DNA from: Atherinomorus stipes
Taxonomy: Eukaryota > Chordata > Actinopteri > Atheriniformes > Atherinidae
Assembly: GCA_023101725.1 (NCBI GenBank)
Contig: JALJCO010009025.1
Location: forward strand, 620,001 to 684,000
Length of the DNA stretch: 64,000 nt
Reading direction: 5' to 3'
The position numbers were made by a program, and so were the translations under genes. The notes under the pieces were generated by a model that saw nothing but the letters and a program-made list of their open reading frames with translations, was not told the DNA's origin and made no database searches. Positions 1-10,063 of this stretch are shown here, in pieces. Position 1 is the first letter of the stretch. Every line of letters starts with the position of its first letter.

Positions 1-1149
1 ATACACAGTGGGACAGGGAGAGATCTAATTGAAGGAAGGTTGTCGGTTGTGAATGTGCGAGGTACCTTTGATAACAGGAATAAATATGTGTGCATCTGCG
101 TGTGTGCTCACACAAGTGCAATTTAAACACCTAGACAAAGTCGAAAGACCCTGAGAGATCTCTTTAGCAAAGGTGGAAGGTAAAGCTGGTACTGTGAGAA
201 GTCTATTCATTAAAGGTGAGTGAAAGCTTTGCGAACCCCCGTCCTCTCCTGCAGGCTGCATAGCTGCAGGAATTATTGTAAGAAAATGTGAATATTTCAA
301 GTGCATTTGCATATGCACACACGTTTATATGTGCAACTTTATATGCATTTTAGAATGACAGGGATGACAGGGATGGCAGGTATGTCCGAACTGATAAGGT
401 GCCGTACAGTATGACTGCATCCAATTTTCATGACTGACCCTGTTCAGCAAATAGTGTCACACCTTCATAAAAATTTCCATAAAACCATTCACTGAATCTG
501 TTTCTGCAGGTTTATGGGAATATCATCCATCCCCTACAGTCACAGTTCATCATTATTACATAATACAAGAGATGACATAGCTAGATTGTGATTCTTGTTT
601 TAGGGGGAAGTCCATGTTTGTGCTGAGGATACACAAAATAGAGATGGCAGCAAATGTGGTTGAGACTGACACATTTGATGAGACTGGCCAGCCTATGGAC
701 ACACCACCATTACTGTGGTGGTGAATTCCTATTACCTCATATCTGGTTCTACCTGACAACTTGGACAGCGGCATGGATATCTGGGCTGACAACATCAACA
801 GTGGCTTACAGTTACTGACAACGGTGTATAGGGAATGGGAGCCGCTAAGCATTATGGGGCAAGCACACCATGTTGGCATCTATCACAGGGTAAACATTAG
901 TTTCTTCCATTCAGTCATAGTGAGTTCAGACACAGAGTGCTGCTGAGGAAAAAAATGCTGAAATGCCAGAAAGGAAAGCGGATTTACAGGGAGACCCTAA
1001 CCAACAAGACCAGGGAACATTATCTCCAGAAAATTGCCATGATTGACAATGTGGACTCTTCTTTAATCAAATTGTTATTATTATTATTTCCACATTATTG
1101 CCGTTATTTTTTTCCCTCTGGAAGTCATGTATCCAGTTTGCATTTATTT
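1..1149. other. Non-coding AT-rich DNA, no gene seen
   Basis: Short open frames here have no recognisable domain, no codon-like character and no splice context. I see no RNA gene or intact transposon terminus. The stretch near 350-380 has a short imperfect GGGATGACA duplication only. Confidence 0.6.
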
Positions 1150-1345
1150 AAATTGTTAACTGTTGTTAGAAGGGGCAGGCATTAAATAAGCTTTTGCTTC
1201 AGCCTGTACCCCTTTTGGTTCTTTTAGTTTATCTTGTTTTGTACTATCTCATTTAGAATTTTTATTTTCATTTTCTGTATAAACTCCAAAGGAGGAAAAA
1301 GCTAATCAACCAATAAACTTTACTTTAATTTACTTTACTAAAACA
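1150..1345 (+). mobile_element. Probable LINE 3' end with TTTACT tail
   Basis: A stop-terminated short frame is followed by a pyrimidine-rich 3' UTR-like segment and an AATAAA-containing end that runs into a degenerate TTTAC/TTTACT short tandem tail. This arrangement is usual for the 3' ends of fish CR1/Rex1-group LINEs, which finish in short tandem repeats rather than poly(A). Coding sequence upstream is too decayed to classify, so the family is inferred only from the tail. Confidence 0.35.
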
Positions 1346-1619
1346 AAGAAAATGTGCAAAAACTGGCACTCCCACAGTTTGCCATGGCAACATCTTTTTG
1401 TCATGCCTGTCTGTGGCAGAAGTGAAGAGTTCACTTGCAAAAACAGTTAACCACCATTTAGAAAAAAACAGAGATAACTGCGTCTGCAAATAAACTCTTC
1501 ATTAACTTCTTAATATTTTCACCAAATCACACTCACATGAAGTAGAGGGTTTTGATGACGTTAAATGGAGATAGGGGATTTGTACCTGACAGCGGCGAAA
1601 AGCAGGTTTTTTTTTTGTT

Positions 1620-1749
1620 ATACTAGTAACAGCAGTTGGTGGGGTTAAGGACCTTGCTCAGGGGTCCACCTAGGAGTCTGTTCGGGGACTTGAACCCGGG
1701 TCCTCCGCGCCAAAGCCCACGATGCTACCACTAGGTTACCCACTCCCCT
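1620..1749 (-). mobile_element. tRNA-derived SINE (copy 1)
   Basis: Read on the minus strand, the head contains an RNA polymerase III A-box-like TAACCTAGTGG and, about 40 bases on, a perfect B box GGTTCAAGTCC, as in a tRNA-derived SINE. The body then reads CCCCTGAGCAAGGTCCTTA and CACCAACTGCTG. The same body text occurs at 23686-23890 and, more diverged, at 32775-32935, which establishes a dispersed family. It is non-coding and depends on LINE machinery. The 3' tail is truncated near 1620. I do not assign a named family. Confidence 0.75.
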
Positions 1750-1781
1750 AAAGGTTATTAAAGCAGCTGCTTCACTCCATA

Positions 1782-2456
1782 TTAAAGGTTGAATATGGAA
1801 CATTTTTATTAAAAGCTATACTTTTTAAAAAAATAATTCCTCCACAGGTCGTTTGAGGGTGTACAGAATGAAAGTTCAACATTTCCCAGAAAAATTATAT
1901 TTAGCCTAAAAATAATTATAAAATAAATTTTTACGGGTTCAATAATGGCATTTTATTTACGTCTATAAGCCAATACACGCCGCCATTGCAGGTTGCCAAA
2001 TACGATCTCTGTGTGGAAACAATATTTTGGTCATAGTGAGGCTTGTACAGGGGAAAACCGTGGAGCAGACGAGTGAAGCAGTTGCTTTAGAGTCCTGGAG
2101 ATATTGTTATCTGTTTCTGAGGAGGAGTGACCTGAGAAGAGCAAAACCTGGAGTAAATTTAGGTGAAGACTTCACTAAATGGACCCACATAAACGTTTCC
2201 CACGAAGTCAAAACACAAAAATGGCGACTTTCCTCCTATGTCGGTAGTCTAGCTTGTTTACTAACATGGCTAACGTTAGCTGTCAGTTATAAACTCCTCT
2301 GTGTTACTTGTTGAACATGCTGCAGACTGTTGGTCACTTGCGTATTGGCAGTGAGCCTGGCATCCCAGCGGCTGGCGTTGTTTTTCTGCCGTTGCAACTA
2401 CAACCTAGACACACGTGATGTTGCTGTTCTGTCCGTATTCCATATTCAACCTTTAA
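1782..2456. mobile_element. TTAA-flanked MITE, family A (full length)
   Basis: The element starts TTAA-AGGTTGAATATGGAA and ends with the reverse complement TTCCATATTCAACCT-TTAA, giving terminal inverted repeats of about 15-16 bp and a TTAA duplication at both ends (1782-1785 and 2453-2456). TTAA targets are known for piggyBac and Kolobok transposons. There is no transposase, so it is a non-autonomous 675 bp copy. A second, truncated and inverted copy lies at 53523-53753. The 95-residue open frame inside (2027-2314) shows no domain and is treated as chance. Confidence 0.8.
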
Positions 2457-2478
2457 CTCAGTTTTTTCTAAATGCCGG

Positions 2479-2871
2479 TTAAAGGGACTTGAGGCAAGAT
2501 GAAGAAACGAGACTCGCAACTGCCGCGACTGGCGCTGCGAGCCAAGCCATGAGCCAAGCCGTCACGGGAGCGTGCACAAACTGAAGCTATACTGTTTACG
2601 AAGCTAATAGTTAATTAGTCTTTTTCTTCATAGTTCCACTTTTTAGTGTCTTTCAGTTGACCTGGATCGTTTGCTCACGGCAGAAGAATCCATAACTATC
2701 GCTTACAGTGTTTGAATTTACCACGACCGTCTTCTTTCTGCATCAAAACTACAGATGTAGCGTCATTTGACGTCACGTCTGCAGCGCGGGAAATTCGGAC
2801 ACCGAATTGCAGTGCATTTTGCAGCACACAGCCAGTTCAAAGCAACGGAGAGAAACATGGGTGGAAACATT
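2479..2871. mobile_element. TTAA-flanked MITE, family B, 3'-truncated copy
   Basis: It begins TTAA-AGGGACTTGAGGCAAGA and is alignable with the full copies at 44323-44808 and 55887-56364 over almost 390 bp, then stops abruptly near 2871 without the second terminus. It retains the shared TGACGTCA (2768-2775) and GCGCGGGAAA (2784-2793). It lies 22 bp from the end of family A, so two TTAA elements landed almost side by side. Confidence 0.75.
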
Positions 2872-3167
2872 AAGTAAGTAGCTTACATTAGCTGAAGCAG
2901 ACATTGTTATTTCTAATGCTGATGCTTTGATCTTAATCAGATATTACACAGGTCTACTGTAGACATTTTGCTTACAGGTATGTTACGCTAAACTTCATAA
3001 GCTTAAATAGGGGATTATCACGCTTACCGGAACTTCCCAGTATTTGGGCATTTCCTCTTCCAGGCCATGTTAACAACAGCCGTTCCTGCTCTGTTATACT
3101 GTTTAAATCGTATAAACTCCAAACATACTTAAGTTTTTGTGGCAGGATGAGGTGGGTATTTCTGCCG

Positions 3168-3202
3168 CCAGCCAATCAGTGGTTGGCAGGTACTATATAA
3201 GC
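3168..3202 (+). promoter_or_regulatory. CCAAT box plus TATA box, candidate promoter in element
   Basis: AGCCAATCAG (about 3171-3178) is followed some 15 bases later by TACTATATAAGCC (about 3190-3200). The pair has the order expected of an RNA polymerase II core promoter. A polyadenylation-type AATAAA lies about 1 kb downstream near 4208. A transcript made here could be non-coding, or the region could be a decayed LTR. No product is recognised in the 176-residue frame 3563-4093. Confidence 0.3.
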
Positions 3203-4380
3203 CAGGTAGGAACTAACCAGAGCGTATTGTTTCCTGACGTCAAGCAACACACTGGGTTCACGTGACTTCCTGTAAGCACGGAAGGTAGGCTATCTTGTGT
3301 TACGGCAGGTTGATGTCTAGTTGCTGTGTGTTTATGGCTACTTTGCTTGTAGATTCTCCGGCGGTGCTGTCTCCGATTTGTAAATGCGCTGGTATCGATG
3401 TGGTACGTAAGTCATAGTTGTTGTTGTGACTAAATGGGGTACAGGTGTAACCTAGCTGTCCCCATAGGTAACCAGCTAAGCTGCTAATTGTGTGGAAGGA
3501 TTGCGCCCCCCCTGACAAGCCTGAGTGTGGTGATCGGTAAGCTTTGTCGTTTCTGAGCATGTTTGATTTCTTTGTGTGAGCGACTCATGTTTGTGTTTGT
3601 TGTAGGAACGCAGATCTACACGGCTAAAACTGGGCTGGTGCAACCCACGGCGCTAGCAGCACGGCTGCCGACTTTAGCTCCAGAGGAGCTAATTAATTGC
3701 AAGCGTACTGCTGCTTTGTTTTTCTGTAAATGTACTGACCTTGTTTGGCTGCTGCGCAGCCTGTCCATTTGTAAAGAGCTGTTTCTCACGGCTGTTGGGT
3801 CTGCTGGACTGGACAGAAGCATTCTAGCGGTTAGCTCGGTTGACATCACCGAGCTTGCTAAACCGTGTTGCAGCCGGAGCTATCGGGCTGCTGGCTCTTT
3901 GACTCTGTGCTTTTTTAAATTGTCTACTTGTGTATTTCTTTCAGTCACCTGTATTTTATCTTTTATTCCAGAGGCTGCGAGCTTGACACATGGTGGTGGT
4001 GCCTCCCAGGGCTGGGATTCCCCCTCTTGGTGTGGACTGCATGCCGTGGTGTTCTCACGAGTGAATTGCTGTGCTTGTTGTGTGCTTGTGTGACGTGCAC
4101 GTGTGAGTGGGGTGACTCCGCGGGATTCCCTTCCCCCCTGGCTCGTCCACCTAAACCTGGTAAGCTCCAGCTCTGGTCCTTTCTTTTTAACTTGCCTTTT
4201 TTTAAAATAAATTCTTGTATTTTTGGAAACCTCGTCTCACGTCTCATTGGCACCACGGACTTCAGCGTCCTTAGTAAAACCTGAGTAAATCTCTGGGTGA
4301 AAGTCCCAGGGTGGCGTTGTCTTGGCTTGTTCTATATTAAAAGCCAGTTTGTTCAGGGGCTCATGCCACATTTTCATTCC

Positions 4381-5196
4381 AGACTGAAGTGATACTGGAT
4401 CAAAAGCTGGATCAAAGCGATCGATTCACCGCGGTGAAGGGCCGAACTTTATAATAAAACACACGTTTGTTTGTCGCCTGTGGGGCACAACACCGCACGA
4501 CACCGGCACTTCACAGCATACTAGCATTAGCCAGCTAGCGTTTACTGACGTGCTTAACATTGTGAGTCTTAAAACACACAAACATCTGAAAATTGGGTCT
4601 GTACCCCCCCGTTTCCAGTGGGACAACTGGGAACTGCCAAGAAAGGAGACGCTTTCAGATGCTTGTGTGTTTTCAGCCACACAAAGTTAGGCACGTCATC
4701 GAGCTGGCTAATGCTAGCCTGCCAACACGACTGTGCAGACTGCCGGCTACAAACAAACGTGTGTCGTTTTATTATAAAGTTCGGTCCTTCACCGCGGCGA
4801 ATCGGTCGTTTTGATCCACTTCTTCCTTAGCATCACTTCAGTCTGAAATAAAAACTTGGCATTGGCGTTTATCCGATTTACAAAGTTTAACAAAGTAGTA
4901 GCTGGCGGACTATTGTTAGCAGGCTAGCATTAGCCAGCTTGATGACGTGCCTAACTTTGTGTGGCTGAAAACACACAAGCATCTGTGCCATTCTTGGGGG
5001 GGGGGGGGTACAGATGTATGTGTGTTTTAAGACGCACAAAGTTAAGCACGTCGGTAAACGCTAGCTGGCTAATGCTAGCATGCCGGTGTTGTGCCCCACC
5101 GGCTGCAAACAAACATGCTACGTTTTATTATAAAGTGCGGCCCTTCACTCTGGAGAATCGCTTTGATCCACTTCTTCCTTAGTATCACTTCAGTCT
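4381..5196. repeat. Foldback cluster: arms A, A', partial A, A'
   Basis: Arm A (4381-4591) pairs with A' (4653-4844). A shortened A (4918-4986) pairs with a further A' (5010-5196). Shared landmarks in all arms include GCTAGCATTAGCCAGCT-type text and TTTATTATAAAG. The arms terminate at ACTGAAGTGATACT or its complement. The short frames of 67-84 residues in this stretch resemble each other only because the DNA is repeated. They show no domain. Confidence 0.8.
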
Positions 5197-5336
5197 GGAA
5201 TCCGTGAAAATTTCAGTAGGGTTGGCGTTTATTCACGTTATCTACGAAGTAAAGCAGGGACATTGAACTGGGCCGGAAGTGGGCCGTCTAAGTGTTTCAA
5301 AGCGGAAGTTCGGAACACGGAAGCGTGATAATCCCC

Positions 5337-5938
5337 CATTACCTGTCAAAATTATTCATACCCTCCAATTAAAGAAAAGGCTATATAGATGGGTTTCTGA
5401 GCTACAGCTGTAAACACTGTAGCTGTGTGTGTCAGCAGTCTTCTGCTCAAAATAATAAGAAAAAAACTGATGGTGGAGCCGCTTACAAACATTTATGCTG
5501 CATAACAACGATTCCCGGAGATTTAAGTACTGGGGTCGTAAATCAGATGGGGTCATAAGCTAGCTTTTATAATAGCTTTGAATAAAAGAGACGAGAAACC
5601 TCAGTTTTTTATTAGATCTGCTGGGGCATAAATTTGTCACTGTTGCAACGATTGCGTCACACATGGTTCCTAACGAGGTCCTCCCTCATGTGCGAACACA
5701 CACTGAAGGCGAAGGGTAGTCCTTATAACTAAACTCGGGAGGCGTAGTTATAGGAACTGCGTTCTTACAGTAGAACCTCTCTGTCCGAATGCGCCTATAG
5801 TTATATTGTTCAATGTTTAGATAGTCTGTTGAACTGCCACAACCTAAGTCATCCATTGTGCCTGTTATGGACATTCTGTGCTAACAATAACAGTCCCAAG
5901 CAGCCAATTTAGTCATTACATATACATTTAGTCTAGAA

Positions 5939-5974
<36 letters not shown>

Positions 5975-6324
5975 ACAGCTATTTAACTTTACATAAATTA
6001 GTTAAGTAATTTATTCATTTGTTTATTCATGAAAAACATTTCATTTATATTTTACAAGAATGGATGAAATGACATTTATCTTTATTCAGTTTAGGTCTGA
6101 AAATGACTCTTCACCAGGCACAGAAATAGGTCTGAGTAGGGCGGAACTGTCAACAATAACATGAAATGACGAAACCATCACTGTCCCAATTCTGCTGTTT
6201 TCCCATACTTGTAACCTGCATACTTGAACCCTTTGTGTGCACTTCTAGGGCCATAGGGTTTAGTGTGGCCATAGGTACAGGGCCACAGACGTGCAAAATG
6301 CAACCGACAGTTACCCTAGATTAC
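5337..6324. other. Non-coding, small hairpin and poly(A) run
   Basis: No gene. The segment 5348-5379 (ATTCATACCCTCCAATTAAAG) recurs with few changes at 8706-8738, so it is a fragment of a dispersed repeat. A short imperfect hairpin (TCCTTATAACTA against TAGTTATAGGA) lies at about 5720-5756. A run of 32 A occupies 5942-5973. Confidence 0.55.
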
Positions 6325-6533
6325 GGTTAGGCATCAAGAATCGAGCATTGATGGGAACCGGGACTAACTCTCCAATTCTCCCGTAATTGTTCAATTTCTA
6401 AAATTTCGATTCCTATTTTCGATGCCCAGTCCACCCGACACCAAAGAATCCGCCGGAAGCGGAATCTTTGTTAGTCCCGAGTTTCTGGTACAACCAATTG
6501 TGCTGACGCACACGGCACAACTCGGCGTCCTTG

Positions 6534-7059
6534 GCTGTGTCTGAATGTCCTCCCTACTCCCTAACCCCTCATTCACTACATAGGACTCCACTACATAGCA
6601 GACTATCTAGTGCCCTTATTCTGCCTGTGATTCGGACACTAAGCTAACTACTTTTTCCTCGCCGCAAATCATGTGATTACCAGCTGTCACCGTGGCAACC
6701 ACAGCGGCACTCACGACGCACGAAAAGATTTAATTCCAAATCAAATCTGTAATTTTAAATGAAGGTATTCTATTTACTTATATTGTGTTTAATCTCTTTT
6801 CTGTCGTTTTTTCTCTCCTTTGTTACTGCCGCTCGATGTGTGCAACACCTTGCGCCATTCAGCTCTCCTGACCGCAATGCATTGTGGTCTATATTGTCCC
6901 GTCTAGGGGACCATCAAAGCTCACTAGTTTTCAAGATATATTGTGGGTAACTTTGAGTGCACTATTTTTTTCTTTCTGGACATTCGGACAGCACTACAAA
7001 ATGGTGTGATCTCTATATAGGGCACTATGTAGGGAGTAGGGTGGACATTCGGACACAGC
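6534..7059. mobile_element. MITE with 30-bp inverted ends, nested insertion
   Basis: The left terminus GCTGTGTCTGAATGTCCTCC and the right terminus (reverse complement GCTGTGTCCGAATGTCCACC) match at 28 of 30 positions and continue CTACTCCCTA on both sides. Length 526 bp, no coding capacity. The terminal type GTGTCCGAA...TACTCCCTA is common in fish genomes (recalled, not searched). I see no convincing target duplication. Confidence 0.75.
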
Positions 7060-7429
7060 ATTTGTTGCTATGTTTAGCGAGTTTTCAGTCCCACTGATAA
7101 CTTTCTCTTAATAAACCCGCTAGCAACAAGTCTAGAGACACTTTCTGGTCTTACTGGAGACTTTTGAGACCGATGTGAGAAAAACGTTTTGTTTACTTGG
7201 CACTACCACAGCCCCTCCCCCTTCTCACAGCACACACTGCTAGATGCTGCAGGGAAGCGTCAGACACAGCAGGAGATGTTCATCTCTGCTCCATTAACCA
7301 GACTGAAAAACTCAAAAGCTGCCACTGATTATCAGATAATGATGTCGATAAGTGAAGAATGTGGACAGGAACATTTAATTTTAAGTTCTGTAACATGTAG
7401 TAGACTCCTATTTAGGAAACAGCCAGTTT

Positions 7430-7493
7430 AACAGTTAAAGTTCTTTTTTTTTTTGCCATTTAAAAAAAAAAAAAAAAAACAGTTAAAGTTCTT
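7430..7493 (+). repeat. 16-bp direct repeat around a short A-tailed insert
   Basis: AACAGTTAAAGTTCTT occurs at 7430-7445 and again at 7478-7493. Between the copies is a 32 bp segment of T run, GCCATT and A run. The arrangement resembles a target-site duplication around a tiny A-tailed retroposed piece, but slippage between poly(T) and poly(A) could also create it. Confidence 0.6.
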
Positions 7494-7775
7494 AAAACGC
7501 TGAAATGATTAGGTCTATTCAAGTTTTGCCAGGGATAATTTTTATGTCTTTTTCTACTTTTTTTTTCTTAGTTGAAATGCAATTAAATGCCTTTGGTAAG
7601 AGCATAAATAGAGCTGGAGTTTACTATATTAATGTCCTTGTCTGTTATTTGATTTAGTCACCTACAAAAAAGAAAATGTAAACTACTTTTTTTTTTAACC
7701 CTAACCTTTAAAAGAATCAAAAGAAGAGAATCAAATCGGAACCGGAATTGTTAAAATTCAAACGATGTCTACCCT

Positions 7776-8574
7776 ACCCAACATAACATGTCAGAGATAC
7801 CCCAGGGATGCACCACAGATGACGTGAAATTCCCATTCACTGTTATGCGCGAATGTTAAAGTTATTCTGTTTCTCATGAAAGCTGGATGACAGCGCATCA
7901 GTGTAAACTATGTTTTATCTGACAGAATCTACTTTTAAAAACTGATGATCCACACTTAAATATATAAAACACAAATCTCATTAAAATAATTGATCAAATG
8001 TTGAGAAATACTTTCAAACCTTTGCAAAGGTTGCTAATTTTGTTGTCAGATATTAGACATTGCTTTGTTGTAACTGATGTTCAAACTGCAGGACACCATT
8101 ATACACCTTAGTTTTCAGATCTCAGGTTGTCAGATGACAGTCGAAACATGTCAAGGTAAATGAAACAACTCTCAAAAACCTTTTGTCTGAACAAAAGAAA
8201 AACAAAACTAAGTTTGAACTACTGAAGACAAAATGAACCTAATGGAGTTAACATTATACACCATTGGTTTGTGTTACAGATTTTTTTTTTCTGGTCACCA
8301 CGTTGCCCTAACTACAGTAAATGACGTAACATCCCACACTATCAACAATATTAGTCATGAACTCTCAGCAGCACTGCAGCCCCTTGCGTCTTTGCCCATT
8401 AGCATTAGCATGCATGTTACTCATTGTGCCACGCTAAGCTGCATGGCCACATGGATAAATATGGAATTGAGTATTTGTTTGGAAACTGTTTAACAAAATT
8501 ACGTGCTGTTGTTTTTGGGAATAAAATCCAGTGTTTTCTCTGCTATGACAGTATGTCATTTCCCCTTTGCTCTA
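7776..8574. other. Non-coding AT-rich DNA
   Basis: No gene, RNA gene or transposon terminus recognised. The 86-residue frame 8233-8493 has no domain and poor composition. Confidence 0.55.
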
Positions 8575-9513
8575 GGGCTGCCACAAATTATCATTTTGAT
8601 AATTGACTCGTCACCAGTTATTTCGGAAATTAGTCAACCCATTAAATTAGATGTAAATTGTAACATATTTAAACATACAGTTATATACATACATACCGTC
8701 GTCCTAAAAATAATTTATACCCTCCATTTAAAGAAAAGACTAAATGCACAATAGTAATTCAAATAACAAGTAAATAAAGAAACTGATAATAAATGAAGAT
8801 TTACAAAATTATAATTTAGTGAAACAAAATGTTGCTTTTGAATTGTGGTTTGAAATAAAAATAATAAAACAAACAAACAAACAAACAAAACTGTCACATT
8901 AGAGCACCTTTCCCATGAACAGTGGACCAAAATACCTGTCAACAGGTGTAGAAGTATTTTCAAACATGACAGAAAACACCTGATTGCAGTGATTGCCTTA
9001 AAGAGTTGCTCGACAAAATTTTAGCTTAGGAGCCCCATCATATTTGTTTACTTGTTTTATTTTTTGTGTGTTTGTTTTTAGTATTTCTTTCAAACCACAA
9101 TTCAAAATCAATGTCATGATTTTCATAGAATTTTTATTTTGTCAATTTCATCTTATTTCACTGACAGCTGATTGTTTTTCCTTCTTTAATTTATGTAATT
9201 TTGAGGACGACTACATAGCAGTAGTAGTCAAAATTTTAGACACACTTTATCACAGAATCTAATGGAAAATATCCACACGTTTGACTGGTAGTGTTTATGT
9301 ACATAGAATTCAAGAAAAGTTAACCCTTATGGCCACTACTGTGCATATGCATCAAGGACAGAAAGGCAGACAAGGCAGCAGAAGGTACAGTGGCAGTTTA
9401 AGAGAGAAAAACAAAGCCTAAAAACAACAAATGATTAATTGATTATTAAATTAGTCATCAACTATTTTGATAGTCGACATAATCTCAACTAATCTGCTAA
9501 TCGTGGCAGCCCT
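8575..9513. mobile_element. hAT-like MITE with GGGCTGCCAC ends
   Basis: The left end AGGGCTGCCACAAATTATCA and the right end CTAATCGTGGCAGCCCT are inverted copies of a terminus typical of fish hAT non-autonomous elements. Subterminal regions are rich in ATTAGTC/GACTAAT-like text on both sides. The interior holds an inverted repeat around GAATTGTGGTTTGAAA (8838-8885 against 9064-9108) and near 9225-9295 text resembling a Tc1-type end (GACTGGTAGTG). No transposase is present. The 8-bp target duplication is not preserved. Confidence 0.65.
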
Positions 9514-9619
9514 ACTCTGTTCAGTGGATATCCAGAGTTTCGTCCCGATGTGAACATACAGCCAAACACGAACAGATGGTGTCAACTGCTGTCCCCCTCC
9601 ATGTCAGACAGCTTCATTA

Positions 9620-9756
9620 TTCATAAAGTAAAGGTCTATGTTCTTCGCATTCACTTTTTTATTTTTTTTGGACCACAATTAAACTTTTCCACTGTTGTTC
9701 GAACAACCAAGGACTGCGCAAGTCCTTCCAGATGTCTTTGGCATAGTTTCGAAAAT
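9620..9756 (-). pseudogene. THAP-like zinc-finger N-terminus, broken
   Basis: On the minus strand a frame begins MPKTSGRTCAVLGCSNNSGK and stops after one more residue (TAA about 9679-9681). Beyond the stop it continues LWSKK in the same frame. The Met-x-x-Cys-Ala-Val-x-Gly-Cys-x-Asn start with C-x4-C spacing resembles THAP domains, DNA-binding zinc fingers found in P-element-type transposases and host THAP proteins. The later C-x-x-H pair and the AVPTIF box are not visible, so the domain is incomplete. Most likely it is a remnant of a THAP-carrying transposon. A 25-residue match could still be chance. Confidence 0.4.
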
Positions 9757-9865
9757 GGTTTGATTGTCATCTGTTCTGCTCTGACATGCACAGAAGTGTG
9801 ACCTCAGCAGTGGTGGAGGGTTTACTACAGGTGTTTGCCTGGATTCATCTCTAACATGCAAGCTG

Positions 9866-10063
9866 TGTCTCATTTGGGAGTCAACACACTTCGAAGTGCA
9901 CGGACTACGTAGGCTATGGAGTGTGCTGTAGACCGTGCACTCTCAAGCAGCTTTCTGAGACTCCTTCAGAGGCTTCAGAAGTAGGACAGCGCTTGACGGT
10001 CCGTTGTGACGTATGCAGCTGACGAATCCACACTTCAAAGTGCATTGACTTCCAAATGAGACA
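9866..10063. mobile_element. Short MITE, 33-bp inverted ends
   Basis: TGTCTCATTTGGGAGTCAAC at the left and, reverse-complemented, TGTCTCATTTGGAAGTCAAT at the right. Both continue into a CACTTYGAAGTG-like palindrome. At 198 bp it is a compact non-coding MITE. Target duplication not clear. Confidence 0.7.

Larger units (their letters stand above)
3009..5336. mobile_element. Large inverted-repeat-bounded element with internal foldbacks
   Basis: The left end reads GGGGATTATCACGCTTACCG and the right end is its near reverse complement (CGGAAGCGTGATAATCCCCC). The shared terminus is about 17-18 bp, with a further AACTTCC match inside. The 2.3 kb interior has no recognisable transposase. It contains a TATA/CCAAT-bearing stretch (3168-3200), an AATAAA (about 4206-4212) and a cluster of long inverted arms (4381-5196). 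I could not define a clean target-site duplication. The superfamily is unknown. Confidence 0.55.
6325..7775. mobile_element. hAT-like non-autonomous element (outer)
   Basis: The left end reads GGTTAGGCATCAAGAATCGA. The right end read in reverse gives GGTAGGGTAGACATCGTTTG followed by AATTCCGGTTCCGATT, matching subterminal text GGGAACCGGGA near the left end. TAGGCATCGAGAATCG-type ends are familiar in teleost hAT-like MITEs (from memory). It has no transposase and is interrupted by another MITE at 6534-7059. Confidence 0.5.

Noticed and set aside
1620..1749. Functional tRNA gene
   Set aside because: Polymerase III boxes are present, but the body does not fold as a cloverleaf acceptor and continues into a SINE body shared with two other loci.
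2027..2314. 95-residue frame as a small gene
   Set aside because: Lies within a TTAA MITE. The part shared with the second copy keeps similarity at DNA level on an unrelated reading context.
3563..4093. 176-residue frame as a host gene
   Set aside because: No family recognised, lies inside a mobile element, and has unremarkable codon content. Kept only as part of the element description.
4426..5182. Three similar short proteins (CLCV...NASWLM...KFGPSP)
   Set aside because: Similarity follows from the inverted DNA arms; frames occur on both strands and lack a domain.
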